A stretch of DNA of 64,000 nucleotides, from NCBI GenBank assembly GCA_022575985.1, contig JAKSXM010000132.1, positions 14,694,001 to 14,758,000 on the forward strand, given 5' to 3'. Position numbers and translations under genes: made by a program. Numbering within the stretch: the stretch's first letter is position 1; every line of letters begins with the position of its first letter. Positions 26,501 through 38,500 of the stretch are shown here, one piece after another. The stretch comes from Anagrus nilaparvatae. Lineage: Eukaryota > Arthropoda > Insecta > Hymenoptera > Mymaridae. The notes beneath the pieces are model-generated. The model was not told the DNA's origin and made no database searches. It saw nothing but the letters and a program-made list of their open reading frames with translations.

Positions 26501-29500
26501 TTTTTAGTTATTTTTAAATAGATCTTTTTTTGTAATTTTAACGATCCCTAGTAGGTTTTTTGGGTCACTGAACACGAATATGATATCGGGTTTTACCGAA
26601 AATGATTCAGTTGCCCACAATAGGAAACTTCAGGTTAATTTTTGGGTATTTTTAAATAGATCTTTTTTGTAATATTAGCGACCACTAGTAGGTTTTTTGG
26701 GTCACTGAACACGAATATGATATCGGGTTTTAACGAATATGATTTAATAGCCCACAATAGGCAACTTCAGGTTAATTTTTGGGTATTTTTAAATAGATAT
26801 TTTTTTTTAATATTAACGACCACTATTAGGTTTTTTGGGTCACTGAACACGAATATGATATCGGGTTTTACCGAAAATGATTCAGTTGCCCACAATAGGC
26901 AACTTCAGGTTAATCTTTGGGTATTTTTAAATAGATCTTTTTTTTGTAATTTTAACGACCCCTAGTAGGTTTTTTGGGTCACTGAACACGAATATGATAT
27001 CGCGTTTTAACGAAAATGATTCAGTTGCCCACAATAGGCAACTTCAGGTTAATTTTTAGGTATTTTTAAATAGATCTTTTTTTGTAATTTTAACGACCCC
27101 TAGTAGGTTTTCTGGGTCACTGATCACGAATATGATATCGGGTTTTAACGAAAATGATTAAGTTGCCCACAATTGGCAACTTCAGGTTAATTTTTGGGAT
27201 TTTTTAAATAGATCTTTTTTTGTAATTTTAACGACCTTTAGTTTTTTGGGTCACTCTTTATCTGTATCTAGTATTTTAAATTATTGTTAGAAAATGAAAT
27301 TTTTTCAGTGAATCGATGCTAAATAATGTCCTAAATATTATATTCACAGATTTTTAAAATTAGAAGCTTTGTAAAAAAGTCTTGATTAATTTAGTAGCTG
27401 AAAAATAAATGAAATTTCAAGCTCTAATGTCTCCGTCTGCTGTCAATAATTTTACAAAATTTTTTTTAAAAATTCTAAGGGAAAATCATATTCGTGATCA
27501 GTGACCCAAAAAACTTACTCGGGGTCGTTAAATATACAAAAAAAGATCCATTTAAAAATACCCAAAAATTAACCTGAAGTTGCCTAATGTGGGCAACTGA
27601 ATCATTTTCGGTAAAAACTGATATCATATTCGTGTTCAGTGACCCAAAAAACCTATTGGGGGTCGTTAAAATTACTAAAAAAGATCTATTTAAAAATACC
27701 CAAAAATTAACCTGAAGTTGCCTATTGTGGGCAACTGAATCATTTTCAGTAAAAACCGATATCATATTCGTGTTCAGTGAGCCAAAAAACCTACTAGGGG
27801 TCGTTAAATTTACAAAAAAAGATCAATTTAAATTTTAGGGCTTAAGGGGAGGGGGAAATTGGGGGTAATTTCACCCAAATTTCACCAGCGCAAGTTTATT
27901 CATTGTATACAATGTTCTTTAGGCCTATCTGGAGAGATTCCCATACGTTTCATCGTAAGTCAGCCAGGGTCGTGGTTTTCAGAGGTTTGGCCTTTTTTTT
28001 ACACCTAGGCCCCGACTATTATCAGTGCTGGTAAATTCAGAGAGCACCAGCGTTGATTTGGAATTATTATATTCTAATTTTTTATTTTTTTCACTCTGTG
28101 TAAAAATCGAATTTCTTGTCACCGAGTTCACTCTGTTTATATTTTGGGCATACGAAAATATTGATTAGATAATATTAATTAATTTCAAGAAAAGTATTAT
28201 AAATTAATTTTTATTTAAAAAGCAACTAATGAAAAATTTTTCCGGCATAATTATAAAGGTTTTACGGTTTTATAATTAATTATAGTTTATTAACCAACAA
28301 AATAAACAAAGTGAACTTGTGAACAAATATTCAATTTTTATACAAGGTGACTACATGAAAATGTAAAAAATGTAAAATGTAATAATTCCAAATCAACGCT
28401 GCAGGCCTATTCTGTATTTGATTCACGCTGTTTTCACGTGAAAGCATGCAATTTTAGGTTAAAAGTACGTGAGTCGAAGGAAATTAGTTATTGAAAATGT
28501 GAGTTCCTAATTTTAGGTTAGATTTTATTGCGAAAACACTCTGAAATTGATTCCCTTATAACCGAACTTTATTCGCGTTATACGAATGAATGAACAACTA
28601 TATAACGAAAACTTAAAATTCGATAAAACCTTTCTAAAATGGATTTCTCGACTAGGTTAACCCATTTACGCCCAAGCGGACGTTAACGGAAAGTCAAAAA
28701 AAAAAATAGGTTCCCGTATAGATAGAGGCTTTTAAATTACATGTCTATATTAAATTTCATGCTCTTACCTAATCTGAAGTAAGATTTTACTTACAACCCT
28801 TTTAAATGCCCCGAAAATAGAGATAAGGGGGGCAAAAGAGGGGCTAAAATAAAAATGACGGAAAAATCAATATAAAAAAAAAAATGATACCAAAAAACAT
28901 TTAAATTTACTTATTTGTGCAAAAAACTTTTTACTTACTTACATTTTTTAGGTTTATGGGATATTTAATTGGATTTTAACCCTGATATTGCAACTAGGGG
29001 TAGTTTTTCCCAAAAACATCAAATATTGTTTTTTTAGTTCCAAATCGGTTCTAATAGGTAAATTTTACTAATAATTCCATTTTTTGAATTTGTTTTGAGC
29101 TAAAATGCTTCTGTGCCCTTAAAAATTACCCTTAAAAGGTAAATATAAGAATAGTAAATTCTATAGGTTCCATTTAGCCATGATAAGCCCTATTTTTACG
29201 CTCACAGAAGCGTTTTAGCTCAAAACAAATTCAAAAAATGGAATCAGGAGTAAAATTTACCTATTAGAACCGATTTGGAACTAAAAAAACAATATTTGAA
29301 ATTTTTGGGAAACACTACCCCCAGTTGCAATATAAGAGTTGAAATTCAATTAAATATCTCATAAATCTATAAAATGTAAGCTTTTTGCACAAATAAGTAA
29401 ATTTAAATGTTTTTTGGAATCATTTTTTTTTTTTATATTGATTTTTCCGTCATTTTTATTTTAGCCCCTTTTTCACCCCCCTTATCCCTAGTTTTGGAGA

Positions 29501-32500
29501 ATTTAAAAGCGTGGTAAGTAAAATCTGACTTCAGATTCAGTAAGAGCATGAAATTTTACGATAGACATGTAATTTAAAAGCCTCTATCTATACGGGAACC
29601 TATTTTTTTTTTGACTTTCCGTTTACGTCCGCTTGGGCGTAAATGGGTTAATTGAATTAATTGTAAAAAATTAAAAATTCTGCAAAATATTAATATTTAC
29701 TGTTAATATATTTGTAAATTTAATTACATCTTTTTAATATTTTAAAATGTAAAGCATCATTTAAAAGCCTCACATAAATGAAATAAAGAATAAAATAGCT
29801 TGAACAATCTTTGGCCCCGATACTTTATAGCACTTTTTTCTTTTCTATTAAAAAATTATGTTATATTCTTTTTTGTAAAGCGTTATACTCCACTCAATAT
29901 GCGGGTTTTGTTGATATACTAGCCCTCACCAGGTTTGGTCTAGAATAGGTTTTTTGGGTCGCTGATCACGAATATTGAGGTAATTTCTATAGAAGATAAG
30001 GCTTTACTCCTAAATCAGCAATAACTAACCCCGAAAAAAGGTATTTTCGCTATATTCATTACTCTAGATGATTTAAGGGTGAATCTCGAGTTTATTTAAT
30101 ATAGGGCTCCGAAATTCGTAATCAGCGACCCAAGAAACCTAATTAGAACAAATCTGGTGAGAGCTAGTAACTATTCCCTCCCTCGCCCCACTGTAAATGA
30201 GTGTTACGACTATTAACATGGAACATGTTTATAGGGAGGGGGTACCTCAGAACTTGAAAATTAATGGGGGGGGGTCAAATTTGTCCGGTTTAAGGGGGGG
30301 GGGTCGAATGAGACTTCAATTTAGGGACTTTGAAAAATCTGGGCTTAGGGACTTGGAATAATTCGGTTTTAGGGACTTTGAATAATTTTGTTTTTTAAAA
30401 AAATTCATCTATCATGAAGTTATTTTTTTCACTTTATTATAAAGAACTAAGAACCGAAAATTCCAATTTTTTTCACTTCCTTTTGTAATTTACTTTAGTT
30501 GCTTTTAATATGAATCACTCGACATATCCTTATCATATTTTGCTAGTTGTAAATTGTTGTTTTGTCTTTTTCTTTTTGGCATGCTTGAATTTTCTGTTTA
30601 CAAATTTTTTACTTTTTAAGGAATCTTTTAATAAAAAATATATTAATAGTTACCGTAATTATAAATTATAAAATAATTATTTTTATTTTATATTTTATTT
30701 TACTCATTAATATATTTTAATCTTCACTCAGACTTCTCATTATTTATAATGACTTACTAGTATTACTTATAAACTTTTAAAAATGACAAGCGCTTAAATT
30801 TTAAGAAAAATAAATTTAATAACATTACTTACACTAGAATTTATTAAAACGTACATTTATTAAATATTTGGTTTTGTGTTTTGAAAATAAAATTCAAATT
30901 TTTTTTTATTAAAAAATTACGTGAAATCTTACATAAAACATGAAAGCCCCACAAATCTTGTGCTCCACAAGTTTGTTGCATATAACAAAAAGAACATAGC
31001 CCTGTAAATTCCGATGGCCGACTTTGGCTGTGTGAGTATATAGCGGAAATTACTATAATAAACCCATGTACTCTCCGGAGACTACGTCACAATACGCGAT
31101 TCACGACGGCGTGCCAGATTCTTACTGGCTAAAAGATATGAAAACCATTGACGCATTAATTCTCCAAACCGGGACTACCTTTTTATTTAAGTATAACTTC
31201 ATTTAGAGGAGCGCCGCCTAGGTGTAAAAACCTTGGCCTTGCCTAGGGGGAAGGCTTTCTACCCTAGATCTTTTTTCATCAACTGGGTGGATGAAAAACA
31301 TTTACATTATGTACCTAAATTATTACGTAGTAGCGTATATTTTTTAAAATATTGGACCAGATGTTATTTAAAAATGATTTTATTTTTTATTTTTAAAAAT
31401 TTTACTGCAATTATTTTGTTCTTCGGTAATTAATTTTAAGCTCAGTGATGTGCATAGACATAAACACTTGAACCGCTAAAGTCGGTTATAGTAGAAACAG
31501 AACTGAAAAAGTTTATACTAGAACGACTAGAACCGAGTTTCAGGGTTCTAAAAATCCGATTTTTAGTTGTAGCATAAACATTTTCAGTTTTATTTCTACT
31601 ATAACCGACTTTAGCGGTTCAAGTCTGTTTCTGGGTGTATATAATATTCCGGGCTGTTTTTCACCCCCCCCCCCCCCCCACCTCCCACTAAAATGGCTTT
31701 TTTTCATCGGGAAATCATTCCAAACGATTAAATTTATTTTAGATAGGAAAAACACATTCAAATAAAAAAAAAAATTTTGTTTTAATTTTAATTTTTTTTT
31801 TAACATCATTTTAAGTGTTTTTTAGCAATTTCCAGCAAATATGTTAGCGATTTGGGGGGGGGGGGGCGAAAAAAATCCAAATTCCGTAAAATTCCAAATT
31901 TCTCAATAAAATTCCCTGAAATATCCATAGGGACAGGGTATACCGGTCGGTACAGTATTAAATAAATGTTATAAATAACTTCCAACCTTATATAATATAT
32001 TTATAAATATAAATTTTTTATGCAGTATAGTTTATTTTTGTGTGCATAAAACGTAAAAGTTTTTAATTAAAAATATGCAAAAGAAACTATATTTATAAGT
32101 AAAAGTTTAAGAAAATGAAAACTTTTTATTTAATTAATAGGAAAATTATATAATTAATATTGTGTTAAAATGTTTATTTTATTAGAGGAGAGGAAAAACT
32201 AAGTTAAAATCTTTTATTTTTTTTTTATGAGTATTTATGTAGCTTATTAATAATGTATTTTGATCTTTTAAAGATTTTATTGGATTTAGGAAATAAGAAA
32301 AAGAATTTTATTTATATACCCTTTTTTTTTACAATGAATTTAGTGTTTTCTTTATTCTTTTTTTATTTATTTAAGTGTGTAATTTTATTTATATTTTATT
32401 TAATATAAAGTTTTTTTTAACTTACTTTTATTAAACCGTATAATAATAACAAACAGCAGATTAATCCAATACATGAAAATATTAACAGGGTTATGTCAAA

Positions 32501-35500
32501 TCCGATTGTTCCTGTTAACAAATTAAATACAAAATATATTTATGAACACCCTAATGGTTTAATGTATGTAACATAAATATTAACATTTAATAATTATTTT
32601 TTTCCATTTTATCGATTAAATTTATAAAATAAGTCAATTTAAAATAAAACGTTTAAATATTCATATTACATATAACTTTTATCTAAAAATATAATGTTAC
32701 AAAAGTAATAGAAATTTTAATAAAATTTTTTTTTCTCCAAAATTTTAAACAAAGCGAAATATTGAAATTTTTTTTCAATTTTATAAAAAAAATATTTTAA
32801 ATTAAAAAAAAAAATTTAAATAAAATTTTTATTCATTGTAAAAAATATTAACTTACCAGGAGATATTTCACCAGATTCTAATACGCTTTTTGATTTGGGC
32901 AGTGACCTATTTCCACTTAAATATTCAGCTTCTTCATATAATTCTAAGGATAATGTCAAAGTTACCAAGGAATAATAAAGCTGAAATAAGAATAAAAAAA
33001 AAATAAACGAAGCTTATTTTACATTTTTTAAATATAAATGAAAAAAAAAAATTTAATCAAATATTTGTAAATGAAATTTTTTTTAATACTTCTATTTATA
33101 TGGTAAAATATTTTTGATCTTGTCACTTTAATTTGTTTTTATTTATTTAATTTTACATAATATGAGGTATTTTATACAACTCTGGCTCAAATTGTAATGG
33201 TATTTTTGATATTTTCGCGTCCTCTACCCTAAACCAATTTTCGCGAAAATTTCTTTCTTAAGTACATTTTTAACAAAGGGAGCAAAATGAAACTTTTCTT
33301 TCTCAGTGGGTAGAAAACGCGTTTTTTGAACCTAGGAAGAAAAAATAATTTTTGCCTCCTACATTTATAAAATTCAGTTTACTTTTCTAGTGCTGCTACC
33401 TAAATTTTATGTCATGTATTTTTTTTTTTTAAATTAAATTATTTACTGTATAAATATTATACGAAAAATTGTAGTACATAAGTGATTGACATAATAATTT
33501 AATTGAAAATGATATATAATAAAAAATTTGAAAGAAAATATTTAATGGAAAATAACTAATTTAAAATAAATTTATTAAAAAAATAATTTTTTGATTTCAA
33601 CTAGCATTTAATAAAAAAATAAAAAGATTTAACGAAAATAATAAAAAAGATTTTGAAAACAGATTAATTAAGTATTATATGAAAGATGGAAAAACAGTAT
33701 TTTAATTTAAATGAAAAATTAAAAAAGTATTTACATGTGAGTGTTCCATTTCACATCCGAGTCAAGAAATAAGCCTAAATTTTTTACTGAATTTGAAAGC
33801 TCAATATTTTCACCAACAAAGTAAAAAATATTATTTTGATTGCAGAAGTCCTAAAAATTTTTTCCGAATAGAATTATAGTAGTTTTGTTTTTGTTTATAA
33901 CAAAATTATTATAAACTGTCCAGGCTTCAATTTCCTTTAAATCACTTTGCAAAAAAGAAATACTTAGGTTTAAATCTTTATAAAGGACCTGAATGTATAT
34001 TTGTAAGTCTTCAGCATATAAAAGCCTTTTTGAATAAGTAATTTTTTGCCTATGTCATTTAGATAAATTAGAAAAAGAAGCATGCCTTATACTGATTCCT
34101 GGGGAACTCCACTGATTGTCTTCATAAGTCACAGATTGTGTTATATCAGAGAGATATTTCTAAACCAGCCTAATACATTTTTCGAGAATCCTAATAAGGA
34201 GAGTTTATTAAGAAGAATTTCATGAGTAACCCTGTCGAATGCTTTCGACAAATCGATCAAAATTAAGATGGTTATAAGATTTTAATGATGACCAGGGCAA
34301 ATATCATCTGCTAAATTTCTCAATATAGTTTAAGTACTGTGAAATTTTCTCAAAAATTTTTGAAATAATACAGATCAAATAAACTGGTCTGTAGTCTCCG
34401 AGAGTATTTATACCCAAATGGGTTTGAGACTTTTGCTGTGGGAAGAATATTACTATGTTTCCAAGCTTTCGGGAATCTATTTAAAATAATCGACTTATTG
34501 AAAAGAGCTATGAAAACATTTGAGAGAGCAGGTAGGCTTAGTTTCTTTTAAAAAAAGTCCATCTGGTCTCAAAGATTTTGTAGAAAACTGCTTGAAAGCC
34601 CAATTTAAGTCTTCCATTTTAATACTTTTAAATTTGAAATTTGGAATTTGCTTGATTAACTTATTGGAAACTTGAGTGATAGGGACAGAAGAAGTGGCGT
34701 TTTAAGTAGTAATAAAAAACTTGTTTAGTTGGTCAGAAGTATAAGTTACTTTTTCTTTAATTGAAGATTTAGTTAGGCCCAGATGATTGAGTTCTTTCCA
34801 AATATTTTCCGACAAGTTTTCTGTGCTTAATTTTTCAGAGCAAAAATGAATCCTTTTTTCTGTAATTTTTTCATATACTTTTTCTCTGAAGCTTTTGTAA
34901 AGATCAACAGCTTCTGTAATTTTTTCTATATAACTTATTTAGGCCTCTCAACCCATTTTTGGGTTCCTGAATAAGCCATAGAAAAGATTTATTGTTTAAG
35001 GTAATTTCTTTAAAAGAAGCAAGAGTGTCGAGAACTGAAGTAATGTTTTTTGCAGTAATGTCCCAGATTTGATCAACATCACTATTGTTAAATGCAAACA
35101 ACAAGTCGAAGACTAATAGTCTTAAAGTAAATTCATCTTGAGCGATGCCATCAATATTTCTATATCTTATTTGGGCAAAAGGAGTTTTTGGCACTAAAAT
35201 TTCTAAAGTAATATCAATTAAAAAATGGTTATTAATGAAAGACATTTTATTGTAAGAAATTGTACGATCATTTTCATCAATAATGCATAGGTCTATAGCC
35301 GAAAAATGGTTGGGACCTTTGTGTATCCCCATAAGGTACTAGATAAAGTCTGTTTTTCTGAATAAAATCAAACATTATAATGGACTTTTTATTAAAGTGG
35401 TACATATCAATTTATTACTATAGTTAACTATGATCTTTGATAAATTTTCAAGAAACTCTATGCATTGGTAGAATCTTGAATCCGGACTTTCCAAGCTAAG

Positions 35501-38500
35501 GTAAATAATGTAAAATCTAGACTGATTTTATTATAATAAGTAATTTATAAATTTTAATTTTGATGAATAAATATAAAAATAAGGATCTAGTTCTTCATAA
35601 TATAGCCCATTTTTCCTACACTTCAGTCCTACTTTTGGTTTTTAAGCTCTGATCCTTATAACGAAATACATACAGAGATAATCTCTTTATACTTATAATA
35701 AGCAGCTATAATAATATATATTTTGTAAACTATAAGTTTTAGTAACAAAAATGAAATAATTAATAAGGAATAAATATGAGTTAATAAAATTTAATAATAA
35801 AAATGAAATAATCTAAAAAAAATAAAAAATTATAAGAATTTTATTGACTTGTATACTATAAATTCTATTATATTCTGAACAAATACTTTTTATGGTTTTC
35901 AAATGTATTCTTATCTTTATATACGCAGACCATGTTCAAAGATAGTTTATCGATTTTTATTTTTTTATACATAATTTTATGACGTATAGTAAATTTTTAA
36001 ATGTAAAGTAGGTATTCAGAAATATACTGACATAGAAAATAAAAATTTATGAGATATTTTTTTTTTCTTTTTTAATGAAGTTATAGGACTATTTATAACG
36101 TTTTAATTTTTTGAATATTTAAAAAAAAAAATTTTCATAAGTGTTGCTCTCAATGGGTTTACTATAAGGATGGAAAAAAGTTTTCTATTGGTTATATAAG
36201 GGACAGTTTTTAAATTTACCTAGGTAATTAGGGATTTATAACCTAATATAATAAGCTGCAGAAAAAATTAATAATTTATTAAAAATAAGATAAAAGTCAT
36301 TATTTTTGGTCATTCTTATCATTTATCTAACCTTCCGCCCATTAGTATTTCAATTATTTCTGGTATTAATATTGAATTTTTCAATTTTTATTTTTATTTA
36401 CATTAATTGAAATCAAAATTTCAACTTTTGTCTTTAATTTGTTAATGTACTTTGATGTATTCTGATTTTACAAATTTTAAAAATTTGGAATTGATTTTTT
36501 ATGCTAAATTTATTTATGGGTCTGTACTTAAAAAATATAGTTTTTTAGATTCTTAGAACTGACGCGAATGGACAGTGACAGTTATGGCCAGTAAATGGCA
36601 CCCGTTATAGAATTCATTATAAATGTTGTATTTAATTAATATTTTGTATTAAAATTAATTTTTTTAAACTGTATTTTTATAATTTTTTATCCCTATAAGA
36701 TCTCATTTTAGTCAAGGATCCTGCTATGTTAAATTTATACGATTATTTTTAAAAGGGCAAAAATGGCTCGAGAAATGGATACATCTCAGTAGATTTTATG
36801 TATTTTTGTCCACTAAAAACAATTTAAAAGGTTGCATCTATTTTCGGAAGGCAAGTTTTCAATAGTTAACGCCATCACATCCAAAACAAGCTAAAAATTT
36901 GCAAAAAAACAAGAACTTTTGAAATATTACTGATCTAATAAAATTTTTGTTACCCTTCTTGCTTTTTGAGAAATTTTTCAGAAATCAGATTTTTTAAATT
37001 TAAATATGAACTTGACTTTAAACTGCCTAAATTGTCTATTCTGAGAATAGAAATTCATCACTTTGAGTCGATCATCGAAATTCAAAAATTTTAAATGTCT
37101 GACTTTAGAATTATGATCAGTGACCCTAAAAACTTGCTGATCAATGTTAAAATGCTGGAAATGACATTAATTGCCGATTTTGAGGTTAAGAATCTGCTTA
37201 TATTAATTTTAAAAATCTAATTTCAGAATCCTGACAGTGACCCAAAAAACCTGCAAGAGGTACACAAAATTTTGCTTAATTATGATTATTTTTCAAGAAA
37301 TTGTGTTTGTTCCAAATTTACTACTTATTTTGGGTAGTAATGCGTTAATGACTGTCCATCAAAAAATATATCAAAACTTTAAACTTGTTTTTAGTTTTAA
37401 AAAATACATAACATCCATTAAAGTAAATCTATTTCTTTCCATTTAAATTTTTGGATCCATTTAACATCCCTGTAGCCTTGATTGTATCTAATAGTGTAAA
37501 TTTTTTCAATTATGTATTTTTTCTTTTTTACTTTCTGTATATATTGGCAAATACTAAAAACTGCTTATATTTTCTTAAAAATAATTTAATAAAAATTTAT
37601 GGTAACTGACATTATAAATAACATAAATAATCGTTATTAATAAATTAAAAAAAATCTGGGAAAATTCTTTACTTAAAGTTTCAATAAAAAGTTTTATTCA
37701 AACAAATTATAAACTTTCAAAACTTTTTGAAGCTTCGTTTTTTCTAAAAGTTTTTTCATTTTTATTTTAATAACCATTATTAAATTATAGAAAAATATTT
37801 AATAAAACCAGGATAAAAAAATGTAGTTTACGGAGCTTAAAGGTAGGCTCTTACACAAAAAGCATAAATTATGGCAATTTAATGGCTATTTTTGTAATAA
37901 GTTACCATATTTTTTCCATAAATTATAAAAACAAAATTATTACTATCAGCAACCTAAAGGCCCAAGATATTTAATAAAAACGTCTAATAAGAAGAGTGTA
38001 CAGATGTACAAGTTGGTCAAAAACCATTAAAACAGTAATTTACAAACAAAAGAACCTATCCTATTAGTTGCTGCCATTACGTTCTGCTGACTAAATTATT
38101 ATTTTTTCATTTTTAAATTTTAAAATTTGTGACAAATATAAAATGACTCTATTTTCTTTTTATTATTTCAGTTTTATATATTTTTCTGTTTGGGTACTTA
38201 ATCTAGTGATTTTTAACAATACTATTTGTATAAAGATTTTTCTTCTATGACTTAAAAAAAAAAAAAACTATTTACTTTTTTGTTATCAAAAATTTTATTG
38301 TATCAAATAATACTACAAATAAAATCTATAACAATACTGAAATAAGCTTTTTTATTTTTTTTAAACAAATATTTATTTATTGAAATAGTATATAATACAA
38401 GTTAATATTTCAAAGTTGACAGTTGATAATTTAAAATAAATATATGTATACATATATATGTTCTATTTTTTAAAATAATTTTTATATTTCTATTTACTCA

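Noticed and set aside
24919..26965. Several 67-82 residue ORFs with repeated HNRQLQVNF peptides
   Set aside because: They are readings of the 138-bp satellite unit, which happens to be a multiple of three; no start context, splice signals or family support.
31083..31145. Possible tetraspan exon after tatcttttag (PVRIWHAVVNRVL)
   Set aside because: It stops after 13 codons and exon 3 joins exon 4 at 23234 with much better motif continuity.
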